This document shows, piece after piece, positions 11,401 to 22,911 of a stretch of DNA of 64,000 nucleotides (positions are counted from its first letter, which is position 1; every line of letters begins with the position of its first letter). This stretch comes from Cervus elaphus. Lineage: Eukaryota; Chordata; Mammalia; Artiodactyla; Cervidae. The position numbers and the translations under genes were made by a program. The notes under the pieces are model-generated. The model was not told where the DNA came from, made no database searches, and worked only from the letters and a program-made list of their open reading frames with translations. The stretch is from NCBI RefSeq assembly GCF_910594005.1, contig NC_057823.1:98070015-98134014 (forward strand), given 5' to 3'.

Positions 11401-12959
11401 TATGTATTATCTGATCCGGCTGAAATTATTTGTCTAAGAAGCCTTTGTTCCTTTCAGTAAGGAAAGTATAGTTATAAATTCCATAATCTAAAAGTTCTGT
11501 GGTATCTTAGCATTTATTAGAAGTCAAAATAATAACTGAGAAGAAAGGACATTATGATCAGAGGAAGATGACAGTAGTTTGTGTAAATACTTTAAGAAAA
11601 CAGCAACACTTGAGACCTCAATAATTTAAAAACATTTATCTGTAAATTAAACTTAAACTTTTATTCTAACTCTATTTTTTCCTTGTATTTTACATTTGTC
11701 CTCATTTTGCAGATATCTGTTCATTATCTCTTTTTCTTGTTATATCTCCTAGGTATTAACTTTCTTAACTAAAAATTAAATAGCCACCATATGTGAACTG
11801 AACAAGCACACACATTATCTATGTGTGTTTCTTTCCTGGCTGGTTTATATTTTGCTGAGCAACTTGGGAATGCATGTTTGGGCTGAAGATCTGGCTCATT
11901 AATCATCTACTACCATAGCCTCCCTTCTAAGTATTAAAGCTCTTGTTAATGAAACTAATGAGTAGTGAAAAAGATCAAATGAGTCCTTGAATTGCATTAG
12001 CAAAGAAGCATGTAGAGAACAAGGTGTCTTCGAGCTGTAAGACCTGAAAGAAGTTCCTATTTTCTATCTTAAAGATAGAAATCCAAAGAGATCAGGTAAT
12101 TTCCTCAATGTCACATAGGTGATATAAGAAAAAAATATTAATTAAAAATCTAACCTTTAATGAAATGCATTTTCATCCTCATATATCAAACTTCACTTTA
12201 CTTGGGGAAAAACAGATGAGCATTCAATTTTATTTTAAAGTATGCTTAAATGGTAGTAAAATAAGATTGTAAATATTTAGTTGAAATAAGTAATTATATC
12301 AACAGGGCAACAAAGCATATTTTATACAGTATTTTCATCATGGAATTCCCTCATAGAGGGCAAGGTCAATATGTTTGAAAAAATGTTCAACTGTTAATCA
12401 AAAATATATCCATCCTCAAATGAGAGTGTTTAAGTCATTGTCTCACTTTTTGGAAGGTTTATTTTATAATATGTGTCCTTTCTGAAGGTGATTTTATAAG
12501 TTTCCTTATACTGCAATTCCATTTGGTGTACAAAATCCAAATTAGAAAAGGAAAAAAATAAATCTAAACAATTGTTTTAAAAGAAATTTTGCTGTTTTCC
12601 CCAAGGACACGTAGCTCACACTTCTGTTAGCGGAAGTCAGACTGAGCATATTAGAAAGGCTGGTAATTTTCATGAGTGCTTAATAACCACTAGGTGTTTC
12701 CCCAATTTTAAAAACATGTTGTTGTCTTAAACATTTGCATAGACATATGACTAAGACGTAATGCCACTGTGACCCTTAAATTTTGTAGAGTTAATATTAA
12801 GTAAAGATAAATAACAAACAGTGCCAAATAATACAGGCGCTACCCTGGTAATAGAGTCCCTAACCTAGAGGACTGGTAAGAATAAGGGTATCTAATGAGA
12901 GGTGCGCAGTAGAAATGTGGCCTCACGTTCTCTGCCTCAATGTGGAGTCTGTTTCTTTG
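11401..12959. other. Unassigned AT-rich DNA
   Basis: Nothing nameable, except a weak antisense MIR/L2-like phrase around 12070-12125 (agagatcaggtaatttcc..gtcacataggt). No coding support. Confidence 0.4.
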
Positions 12960-13190
12960 CTCTTTGAATGGGAACCGACGCTATCAGTTTCTCTGAGCAA
13001 TAGAATGAGATGGAAGTGACATTGTGCAGCTCTCCCTTGCTCTCTTGGAATGCTGCCCCGAGACCATCATGTCAAAAAGCTGTCACTACTGACTGAAGAA
13101 TGAGGGGCCCCATGGCAAGGAACCGAGGCGCCCCAGCTGGTGGGAAACACAGACTGCCAGACCTGAGCTGGAAACCTGTCCTGCAGTAAC
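12960..13190 (+). mobile_element. Probable MLT1-type (MaLR/ERVL) LTR relic
   Basis: The phrases 'gcaatagaatgagatggaagtgac' (13008-13021 onward), 'gcagctctcccttgctctcttggaa' and 'ccatggcaaggaaccgagg' occur in the order found in MLT1 LTRs. Strongly diverged, with undefined ends. Confidence 0.5.
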
Positions 13191-13943
13191 GAAAGCCTAA
13201 ACGGTTTAGTATTTGGGACGCAGCGACAGAGGCAGGGGGACTGAAGGTAGGTAAAGGCTAGGAAAGTAGAGAAGGCGCTGTGGGAAGCCATGGCGTCTGG
13301 CTGAAGAGTAGTTAAAACTTGCACTTACTGTAATTCAAAAGATAGGTGTTGCACCAAATACCCATGGGTCTGACTGAGAAGGTCTCTAGACAGAGACTAA
13401 TGGTGTCCATGTGCTTTTCCTGACTGTGTGTGATTTAGTATGGGGAACTAGAGATGCACTAAAGAAGGAAATGTCTGATTAGAAAGCAAATGTTAGAAGA
13501 AGACTAGAAGGCCATGTGATTTCTAGATTAAAGAATATTTGGTTTTGAATTGGTGAAAAGGGTACCAACTTGGACTTGCCCTTTAGGGACAGAAGTACTT
13601 AGAAAAGAGACCTCTGGATAGAGAGTATGTCATGAGAACCACTTAAACATGTGCAAAAGTGTCTTTGAGAGCAGAGCCATGAATGGAGAGAAAGTCCCAA
13701 GAATTTACAACAATGGATTGGAGAACCATTCTTCAGGAGCATATATGGGTTATGATCAAGGATTATCCTGTGCCTTCAGTGTTAGGATAACTGGCCATAA
13801 GTGGTGGGCTCCATTTCAGATTTAGCCTGAGCCAGTAAATTCTGTGTGTTCCCACTCTCCCTACTGAGTTTATGTATTCACATTATTTCTATTGAGAGTA
13901 TTTTGTCCGCACGTTACCAACATATGTTACATGAACGGATGGG
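13191..13943. other. Unassigned DNA
   Basis: No gene or repeat recognised between the MLT1-like relic and the TG-rich repeat. Confidence 0.4.
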
Positions 13944-14280
13944 AGTGTGTGGGTCTGTGTGTGTCTGTGTATGTTTGTGTCTGTGTGTGTGTGTGTCTGT
14001 GTGTGTGTATGTTTGCGTCTGTGTGTGTGTGTGTGTGCCTGTGTGTGTGTGTCTGTGTGTGTCTGTGTGTGTGTCTGTGTGTGCCTCTGTGTGTGTGTGT
14101 CTGTGTGTCTGTGTGTGCCTGTGTCTGTGTGTCTGTGTGTGTCTATGTGTGTCTCTGTGTGTGTGTCTGTGTGTGTATGTATATGTGTGTGTCTGTGTGT
14201 GTGTGTCTGTGTGTGTGTGTGTCTCTGTGTATGTGTCTGTGTCTGTGTGTGTATGAATGTATGTCTGTGTGTGTGTGTGT
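13944..14280 (+). repeat. Compound (TG)n/(TGTGTC)n repeat
   Basis: About 340 bp in which TG dinucleotides are broken at short intervals by TC, TA or CC, giving a TGTGTC/TGTCTG higher-order pattern. It is alternating purine-pyrimidine for long runs and so Z-DNA-prone. The Cys/Val-rich frames of about 135 residues in all three forward frames are repeat artefacts. Confidence 0.97.
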
Positions 14281-14368
14281 TTTGTTACATCAGTATTTTT
14301 AGCTTACAAATCTCTGGACAAGATACAGGTAATCAGATATTGGAGTTTTAATCCAGTGCTACTTGTGG

Positions 14369-14657
14369 TGGAGAAGGCAATGGCAGCCCACTCCAGTACT
14401 CTTGCCTGGAAAATCCCATGGATGGAGGAGCCTGGTAGGGTGCGGTCCATGGGGTCGTGGAGAGTCAGACAGGACTGAGCAACTTCACTTTCACTTTTCA
14501 CTTTCATGCATTGGAGAAGGCAATGGCAACCCACTCCAGTGTTCTTGCCTGGAGAATCCCAGGGGTGGAGGGTCCTGGTGGGCTGCCGTCTATGGCGCAC
14601 AGAGTCGGACACGACTGAAGCGACTTAGCAGCAGCAGCATCAGTAGCAGCAGCTGCT
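14369..14657 (+). mobile_element. Bov-A2 SINE (two A units)
   Basis: Dimer of two A units (about 14369-14480 and 14513-14620) joined by a 'cactttcacttttcacttt' linker. It ends in gcgacttagcagcagcagc and a CAG/CTG-rich tail. Flanked by an 11-bp duplication with one mismatch, GCTACTTGTGG at 14358-14368 and GCTGCTTGTGG at 14658-14668. Confidence 0.94.
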
Positions 14658-14754
14658 GCTGCTTGTGGGGTAAGACTCGCAGGATCCTTTAGGAAAGGTA
14701 AATGTATTTTACATATGGGAGGATGTAAATAATTATGGCCAGATGATGAATGGT

Positions 14755-15070
14755 GGTAGATTTAATATGGCCATAAATTCTTCGTAGCTTCTTCCATCAA
14801 GAAGTAGAGTGTCCTCTACCACTTGTGATGTGACCTTGAGTCACATCTGGCTTTGACTCACTGACCCTGATAAAATAGATGAAATGATGTGGGATCTCCA
14901 AAGTCTAGGACTCACGAGATCTTGCAGCTTCCTCCTTTGCCCTCTTGGAATTCTGCTCTGAGACCACGACATCCCTGAGTCGGTCTTGCTAGCGCAGGAT
15001 GAAAGGACGTGTTGAAGACAACAGAGGCACACCCGCTGGTAGAAGCCTGCCCTGCCACACACGGGGCAGG
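14755..15070 (+). mobile_element. Probable MLT1-type (MaLR/ERVL) LTR relic
   Basis: The succession of 'gacttgag..ctttgactcactgacc', 'cttgcagcttcctcctttgc', 'ctcttggaattctgctctgaga' and a degenerate glycine/alanine-type tail is typical of MLT1 LTRs. Similar phrases occur at 12960-13190, so two related relics flank the TG-rich repeat. Ends undefined. Confidence 0.5.
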
Positions 15071-16865
15071 GGTGTGTGTGTGTGGTTTGGAACTTTCCCG
15101 CCAAGTGCAGACACTTAACTGAGAACAGGCAAAATCAGCAGAGAACCTCCACACCAGTACTCGGAAACATAAGAAATAATAAATGTGGTCGTTGTTATTT
15201 TCTAAGGTTTTGAGGGGAGTTTGTCACAAGCCAGTCTTTACTGGGAACAAGTCGCAATGTTCCATAAAAGAGCAGAAAGGATATTTTAGGTAGGGAAGGA
15301 CCATAGTCAGTTATAGAGAAATGAATGTGCTATCTGAGATTTGTGCTAAAAGATGTGTCTGAATGATGAGCTGAGGACGTGTTGTAGAAGACCTTTGTAA
15401 CTGGGGCGTGGTATTTTAAACTCTGAAGGCAGTGGGGAGCTGGCCTCGTTTGCTTAGAGAGGAGTCACACAAAACCACTGCATTGCTCATAACCAATAGA
15501 GGAGCAAGAACATTGAAGGCACCTCTTGAGTGACCAGTGAATGTATGACTAGAATTGCTTTTTTTTTTTTTTCTAAACCATATGTTAGAATCCAGTGCAA
15601 TCCAGTGTAGTGCAACTCAATCCAATGTGAGAAAGTGCCAGGTAAAAAACACTTTAATGCTCCTCAAAAGGCATGATAATAGAAGTAATAAAATGTCTTC
15701 ATGTATTCTTGAGTATATTGGCATGCTGCTGACCTACATGGGTATCTACGTGTATGTTTTGGGCAGATAAGGCTTAGGAAAAAGGCTGCAGTCAACAAAA
15801 TGACCTTTCTGGCAAAGTGACTAACACTTTTTTACGCATGGTAACAAGGTCCTTTATGGCATACAGAGTTCGTGTCAGAAACATTTGCCCTCCTTGGTCG
15901 TTTGGATTAATATGTACCATAAATGCCACTTTTACCATTCTGTTCCCAGATTCCTGGGACTGATACCGTGGCACTGTGTAGGTCTTTATTTTTTTTCCTT
16001 TTAAATTGGCCTGAGGGAGTGTCCCCCTGTGACCAGGCTGATTGATGACCCCCTTGCAGTGCAGTGACCGACCTCACAGAGTATGGTGAACGGCTTTATG
16101 GTTCCTGGAGCTCTGGGAACATTGCCAACTAGTTTCACTTTGTTTCCCTTGTTCTTTGCTCTCTTTCAAAGAGAGGTTTGCACTCACTTTCTTCCTTTAT
16201 TTCACTGGGATAGAGAGCTACTCTTGCGTCTTGATTTCGGCTGCGACCTCCTAGTCTTGACTGTCTGACTGAGGCAGTCGGGGAGCCCTTGGCCTGAGCT
16301 CACTTCTGCTGTCCTCCGTCATTGGCTGCCCTCCGCCTCTGCCTGTGGGTCGTGTCTGCACCGCGCCAGGCAGAGCTGTGTGTTAAAGAGGCTCAGTACA
16401 TATTGGGTTTTGCTGATGAGACTCTGTTGTATTGATGTCTCAGTACATTCGGTTTTCTCTGTAGTATAATTTGTCGCACATAAGGCATGTGCTGTGTGAA
16501 TTTGCTGAAATGTCAGTGATGATTTTTAGCATTTAGATTCTTCAGTTTCTTGTGCTTGATTCTATTTTCTAAACTCCTGCTAACTAAAACTGCCCTTCTC
16601 TTGTCATGTCTCCTGCTAATTCAAGATACAGTAGGTGTTTTTCCAGTTATTAGGCTAAGAAACAGAACACATCAGTTATGGTTAACCTAGAGTAAAGAGC
16701 AAAAGCTTTTGGCTTGAAATTCAAGGTTCTCTCACCCTTTGCTTCCGTCTACCTGTCTTCCTTCCCCCCTCCCTCCTTCTCTTGCTTTTCTTTTCTGTGT
16801 TTTCCCCTAAGATAATAGTGTTTAATTTCTGCTTGTTTAAGTTATATGAGTCTACTGATAAAATT
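15071..16865. other. Unassigned DNA with an old repeat-like part
   Basis: About 15280-15480 resembles an old mammalian repeat whose phrases also appear near 27545-27760 and 34700-34960; I cannot name the family with certainty. Short T-run at 15560-15572. Around 16210-16375 the DNA is GC-richer with some CpG but shows no gene. The 60-residue antisense frame at 15792-15974 has a protein-like look but matches nothing I know. Confidence 0.4.
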
Positions 16866-17082
16866 TTGGCTCGGTGGTAAAGAATCCACCTGCAATGCAG
16901 GAGACTTGCAGGAGATGTAAGTTCAACCCCTGGGTCGGGAAGATCTCTTGGAGGAGGAAATGGCAACCCACTCCAATATACTTGCCTGGGAAATTCCATG
17001 CACAGAAGAGCCTGGTGGGCTACAGTCCATGGGGTTGCAAAGAGTTGGACACAAATGAGCGACTAAACAACAGCAGCAGCAA
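16866..17082 (+). mobile_element. Bov-tA SINE
   Basis: tRNA-derived head (ctcggtggtaaagaatccac at about 16870-16889) with a short internal duplication 'gcaggaga' around 16898-16917, a mutated B-box (gttcaacccc) and an A unit ending in gagcgactaaacaacagc, followed by an (AGC)n tail. No clear target duplication. Confidence 0.93.
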
Positions 17083-18439
17083 CAATGGAAAAAAACCGCC
17101 TGGGTTGTTTTCATTCCCTGAAGGTCCATCAAAGTCTACGTTTCTTGCACAGTTCTTCTTTCTGGAACCAAGTGAGACATATTCTCTTATACAGTCAGTG
17201 TTGCCAGCAGTTGTTTCTGCCCTGTGAAGGTAATGATAGTGATGATGACATTAATAATAGTGATGCCAATCTTCACTGTACACTCATCATGCATAATCTC
17301 ATTTTAATCCTTATTTCCAGTTAGGCTGGGTAATTGCCTAGTCACCACCTGTTTGCAAGTCCTCTCTGCCATGCAGAAAAGCCAAAGCCAAGGCCTTCAT
17401 TTTTCAGAATTCCTCTCCCTGTAGGTTGCAGTTGGCCTATGCCAAGCAGAAGCATTTCTGTTTGATAGAAAGGCAGAAGGAAGGAGTAGGTCACTGTTGT
17501 CTGCAAACAGTTTAGCCAAATGCTGCGCAGATGAGTGAACACACTGGCTTCCTGGCCAGCTCCTGAGAACCACCCCCTCCATTACTGCAGACAGAGTCTA
17601 TGGGAGCAGAGTCAACCGCAGAGTCAGTGGGAGCTTCTGTGTGTTTGCAGGGACTGCAGCAGCTTCATGTGAGCTCTTGAAAGCAAAACAAAGCCTTAGC
17701 ACTGCTTCAGGCTGAGGTGGTCAGCTGTGACTTCTCCGGACTTCGCTGCCCAGCCCTTTCAATGGCTGGGTAATTCTCTACTTCTTGTGTTAATCCCTTC
17801 ACAGTTAGAACACATAAAGTGGCTTCTGTCTTCCTGACCAACGCTGATAACGTGTTGGTATTGATATTCTCCTCTTCTATTAAAGGGACGGGTTTACTGA
17901 GTCATGAACTTTAACAAGTGCGCGAAGCCAGCAAGGGAGGAAGAGCGTTAGTCTACAAGCCTGTCTCGGTGCAGCTATTTCTACCACCTTCTGGAGGCTT
18001 CTTGCGCTCACTTCCAGCGGTGCCGCCCCCTTGTCCCCTCCTGTTCTGTGGCTGCAGTGACTCCCAGGACCCAGCTCAGCCACTGATGCTCTGAAATATG
18101 AACCCCCTTTTTACTCTTAGGGTTCTGCCCTGGGTCCTGAAATTTGAGTGTATCTCTTTTTACTACTTTATGAGGATAAAGATGCTTCTCTCCCTTACTC
18201 TGCCCCCGAAGGCTTCACTGCTTGTGAAGACTCCACCTATATTTTCTGGTTGCAAGGGAGCTGCATTTCATCTTAAATCTCATGACTGATGGTTGGGAGC
18301 AGGGTCACTAGTTTCATTTCTACTATCATCCAGATTCCCCTGTCTGCAAGATTCCCTGTGTTGGTAATCAGTATGTAGATTTTTATCCTCCTGTTTTTTT
18401 TTTTTTTTCTTTAAAATAAAGGATCAAAGAAGTATGAAA
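17083..18439. other. Unassigned DNA, possibly including an old LTR
   Basis: 17240-17330 is weakly MIR-like. About 17780-17850 (gttaatcccttcac..aagtggcttctgtcttcctgacc) resembles the 3' end of ancient ERVL/MaLR LTRs, which would make 17340-17850 a decayed LTR; this is weak. No coding support. Confidence 0.35.
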
Positions 18440-18642
18440 AAAGTTAGTTGTTTAGTGTGTCTGACTCTTGCGACCCCATGGATTGTAGCCCACCAGGCTC
18501 CTCTGTCCATGGGATTCTCCAGCAAGAACACTAGAGTGGATAGCCATTCCCTTCTCCAGGCGATCTTCCCAACCCAGAGCTAGAACCTAGGTTTCCTGCT
18601 TTGCAAGCAGATTCTTTACCATCTGAGCCACCAGGAAAGCAG
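18440..18642 (-). mobile_element. Bov-tA SINE, antisense
   Basis: Starts with the antisense A unit (tgcgaccccatggattgtag near 18469) and ends with the antisense tRNA head (attctttaccatctgagcca near 18610). A T-rich run at 18388-18402 lies upstream. No clear duplication found. Confidence 0.93.
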
Positions 18643-21600
18643 ATCTGAGATCAATTTGTGTTTCTTATTTCACAGTGTTTCATTATCTTCTACATCTCTC
18701 TACTAAAGCTCATTGAACTTTAGTTTCTTCTGAACTAATGAAATACTTTTTTTTTATTTTTTTACATCTACATTTGTGACCACAACCCCCAAATCTAAGG
18801 TTGCTGTTTTGGAATTCTGTCTTGGAGCTCTCCATGTTACTATTAAGAATTACTCCTGGTAAAGAGTTTGTATATTTACAGTGAACATTGTAACTATCAC
18901 ATAAATCTGGCATTGTTTGTTAATTTTAGAAGTAAAATGTCAAAGTTATCTAATCTTTTGGTCAAAGATTGAGATTGTGTGACAGTTAACTAAAAACTAA
19001 TTGCTAAATACATCAGTAACTTCATTTTTCTTTAGAGATAAGTGATTCATTGGAAAACTGTGGAATAGGATTTCAGTATGTCCTGCTTTATTTCATGAAG
19101 CTTTCCAATTAAATGAATGCTTCTGCTATCAGTTATCATGGGAAGATAAGTTAAATCCACTCAATTAAATGCTCATTTTTGAAGATTCTGAATCTAACTT
19201 TGACTTATCCTAATATTAATTTGGCCTCCTTTCAAAAGGAAGTCAATGATTTACCTAAGGATTTCTATTCATTGTTACAAATTAGCGAACCCATTTGACT
19301 CATGTCCAGAAGAGATAAGAGATCATTTGATGGATTATGATAATCTTAAACTTGTCCCTACTCTCTTTCCAGTGCTATGGAAAGATACAAATGCTTTTCC
19401 CTTTTGAACTTTATTAAACTGTTTTTACACCTGCTACTGCAGTAAATTATATATGGACTATAAGGAAATATAGCACTTAATTTTATGATGCGGTTGTACT
19501 GAATTTTAGTCATCACAGTTCAGTACTTTATGTCTTCTCACTGTGTTTATGCAGTAATTCCAGATCTTTATTGAGTCTCTGTTCCAGGTACTCAGTATAT
19601 CCTATGCACCAAAAATAAATATATATGGTCCTTTATGTGAGGGACACCAAATTTCAAGGGTAGTACAAATATGTAAAGTAATAACTGTGTAAAGTAATAA
19701 CTGTAATGCAAACTAGGAATATTGAAAGAGGAATACAGTTGCATTGGGTATCATAGAAGAGGAGTGGATAGGATGTGTTTAAATTGTCTAGGAAAGCCAC
19801 ACCTAGAGACTGAGAACTGGGATCCAAGCAGTATAAGCAGGAACTCTTTAGGCAAAAAAGTAGATTGGAGGATGGGTTGAGAATAAAGAATCCCAAAAGG
19901 AGGAACAGTGTAGGGATTTCTTTGGGGGTATAAGAATAATAACAAGAATATGATAGTCATCATTTCTGTATTTAATATTTATAACTAGGTTTAATCACAC
20001 CATTTTGTATTTCCTCTCTTATACCAACTAGACTTACAACAATAGTTTGCCATGTACTTGAGGACGTATATGTACAGTTTTGGTATTTTTCTTAGTTGTT
20101 ACATAATTCCAGTTGCTGTAATTTAAGCTAAAGTATGTATGGAATGCATTAAGAACTTAGTATTTGTATAGCTACAGTGGGTATAATGGTTTCTCCAAAG
20201 AGATGTTATCAATGATTCCTTCCAGGAGTTAGCAAGAGCTCAAAAAACACTAGCTCAAAGTGATTCTAGTTGTTTCTCATAAAAGATAACCATATTCCCT
20301 CAAAGGTTGGGCAGCTAGATTATTTAATTTGGGTGGGGATTTATTAATTTAGACAGAAGTGCTATTAGCACATTAGCAAATTTTTCATGTGCCTTTGTCT
20401 CTCTGACCAGTCTTTTTGATATCTGAAAGCTTTATGGGGTCCTAGACCAAGAGAGCTTTCTAATCAAATAATAAACCCACAAGGACTGAGAAAATGTAGG
20501 TTATGGTACTGATTTTGGCACTTTGTAGCAGAATGCTCCTATAATTTACTTCTTATAGGTGCAGCAGTTTCCCTACCTGTTAGAGTCTGTCCTATGGAGA
20601 GGTGAAAATGAAATAATGTAGAGAGGAAAGAGCTATGTCAATTATAAACTACTTTATCAGCTCCCTAAACAACACCAGATATTCTTGACTCAAAAGTATG
20701 CACAGTGTGGAAGGCACCCTTCCAGGGCAGATGAGGGACCCATATGATGCATGGAGTCATTCAAGGGTGGGATAGAATCTTATCTGATGTCTCTTTAGGG
20801 TTCTTTCTGCTACAGGATGTTGAGTTTCTCTGTGGGATTGTGTTGGGAAAATGGACTTAGAATATTGCTGTGTTAGCAGTTCTGCTACTAAAAATGACCA
20901 CTTGGCAAAAAGCATATTTGTGGCCCATCTGCTTTCATTGTGGGAGCCGTAAATGTAGAAGGAGATACACGACTTGCCATTAATCTGTGCCTAAGAGTGC
21001 TTTTCTTTTAAAATTTCTTGGAGCATCTGTCATTTCATACTTAATGCTATAGTAATTCACACTAAAGACTCGAGTATTCCCAAGAGATAACTAAAGTTTG
21101 CAAATGAGTAGCAATGAATGTTAAAAGACAACATTATAAAATTAGGAATGTGGAATGCTGAGATGTACTTGCTTTATTTATTTTGACAAGGGTAGTTTAC
21201 TATTGGTAATTCATAATAAAGTGCTACTGTAAAATAGTAAATGTACTAAAATTGTTTTATTAAAGTAATAAAGCCTGAGTGGGAGTCTTCATCAATGCCC
21301 ACTACCATAAAATTGTTACTAAATATTGAATTTAAAATGTCAGGTTATTGAGTTTTTTATTTTCTGTGTAAAGTTCTATTTAGTATTGTAGAACTTCCAA
21401 AAAGAAAAAAAAAATAAGGAATTTGGTGGCTACTCTTCTTTCCTGTACTTGTTTTCGGAAAGAAAACATTTTTCTGATTATCTGAATGAGTCGAAGCGTT
21501 CCTTTCCAGTTGCTTAGAATACTTGACTAATAAGACCAGATCATGAGCAGATTCATGGAAAAGTTCCATGCTGAAAGAATTATGCTGAAATCTTACTCTT

Positions 21601-21841
21601 ATGGCACTTGCAAGCACCAGGCAGAGGCACAGGTAATGATGTGGTCAATGAGTGGCTTCAAGGAGGCACACCTAGACAGTGGGCCTGCTCTGGCCCCTGA
21701 AATCCTTCAGCTCAGTCTTGCCCACCCGTGGTGTCCATGGCCATTCACTCAGCCTCAGTGTGGTCACCAGTTTCTCAAAGTTCGACACCATTCCTTCGTC
21801 TCTTCTGGTTTCTCTTAGGATTCGTGCTTTATACAGATGCT
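18643..21841. other. 3.2 kb of mostly unassigned AT-rich DNA
   Basis: I see only faint relics: about 19560-19960 carries phrases of an old LINE- or MIR-like interspersed repeat (ctttattgagtctctgttccaggtactcag). No gene, no ruminant SINE and no BovB. Confidence 0.4.
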
Positions 21842-22040
21842 AAATGCATGTTGTTGATCATAAGAAGCTTTTTCAGTTTTGCTTGTCATGCTAAGGAGAA
21901 GGGGAACTATATTTTTTATTTCATGTATAATTTTTTTGGATACCAAATGCATGTTGTTGATCATAAGAAACTTTGTCAGTTATGCTTCTCATATGAAGGA
22001 GAAGGGGAACCATATTTTTTATTTCATGTATAATTTTTTT
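21842..22040 (+). repeat. 103-bp tandem duplication (two units)
   Basis: Two head-to-tail units begin with aaatgcatgttgttgatcat at 21842 and at 21945. I count about 8 mismatches over the roughly 95 aligned bases and no gaps, so identity is near 92%. A chance open frame (21728-22033) runs through both units because their lengths and gaps happen to keep a frame. It has no family resemblance. Confidence 0.95.
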
Positions 22041-22327
22041 CTATAAATTTTAGTATAAGATAAACCCAGTAGTTCATAGTGAGAAAGAAGATTCAGTGGT
22101 TAGCAGTACCTGAGAAAAACATACGGTGTCAGTGTTCTTGCTTGTATTATTAATAAAGCACCACATAAATGAGTTTGAAAAGCTTAGTAAAACCCATCAC
22201 CATTTCTGAAAATAGTAAGTGCTAAAGTGCTACTGACTCGTGTCCTTTATTCTGGATGATCAGTAACTCCTTTTGTTAATTGTGTGGAACTTGTAGCCAA
22301 ATATATAAATGATCTCTGGACTCTATT
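22041..22327. other. Unassigned DNA
   Basis: Short stretch between the tandem duplication and a BovB copy; nothing recognised. Confidence 0.4.
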
Positions 22328-22338
22328 CATACACCCTT

Positions 22339-22900
22339 CAGTTCAGTTCAGTCGCTCAGTCATGTCCGACTCTTTGCGACCCCATGAATCGCAGCACACC
22401 AGGCCTCCCTGTTCGTCACCAGCTCCCGGAGTTTACTCAAACTCATGTCCATCGAGTCAGTGATGCCATCCAGCCATCTCATCCTCTGCCGTCCCCTTCT
22501 CCTCCCGCCCCAATCCCTCCCAGCATCAGGGTCTTTTCCAATGAGCCAACTCTTTGCATGAGGTGGCTAAAGTATTGGAGTTTCAGCTTCACATCAGTCC
22601 TTCCAATGAACACCCAGGACTGATCTCCTTTAGGATGGACTGGTGGGATCTCCTTGCAGTCCAAGGGACTCTCAAGAGTCTTCTCCAACACCACAGTTCA
22701 AAAGCATCAATTTTTTTGGCACTCAGCTTTCTTCACAGTCCAACTCTCACATCTATACATGACCACTGGAAAAACCATAGCCTTGACCAGATGGACCTTT
22801 GTTGGCAAAGTAATGTCTCTGCTTTTTAATATGCTATCTAGGTTGGTCATAACTTTCCTTCCAAGGAGTAAGCATCTTTTAATTTCATGGCTGAAATCAC
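22339..22900 (-). mobile_element. BovB 3' fragment, antisense, with target duplication
   Basis: 5'-truncated copy of the RTE-clade LINE BovB (also called ART2A in this form). The plus strand begins with the antisense of the (CTGAA)n-type 3' end. The minus strand keeps a stretch of the ORF2 C-terminal region (residues like KVMTNLDSILKSRDITLPTK, minus strand about 22790-22850). Perfect 11-bp duplication CATACACCCTT at 22328-22338 and 22901-22911. The coding part has frame breaks and is dead. Confidence 0.96.
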
Positions 22901-22911
22901 CATACACCCTT

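Noticed and set aside
13846..14351. Three overlapping Cys/Val-rich frames of about 135 residues
   Set aside because: All three forward frames are open because the TG-rich repeat has no stop codons.
14620..14665. CAG/CTG repeats as an independent trinucleotide expansion
   Set aside because: They are the normal 3' tail of the Bov-A2 element, as also seen at other copies.
15792..15974. 60-residue antisense frame with protein-like text (MPRYQSQESGNRM...)
   Set aside because: Considered as a processed pseudogene exon, but I could not match it to a protein, and the flanks show no continuation, poly(A) or duplication.
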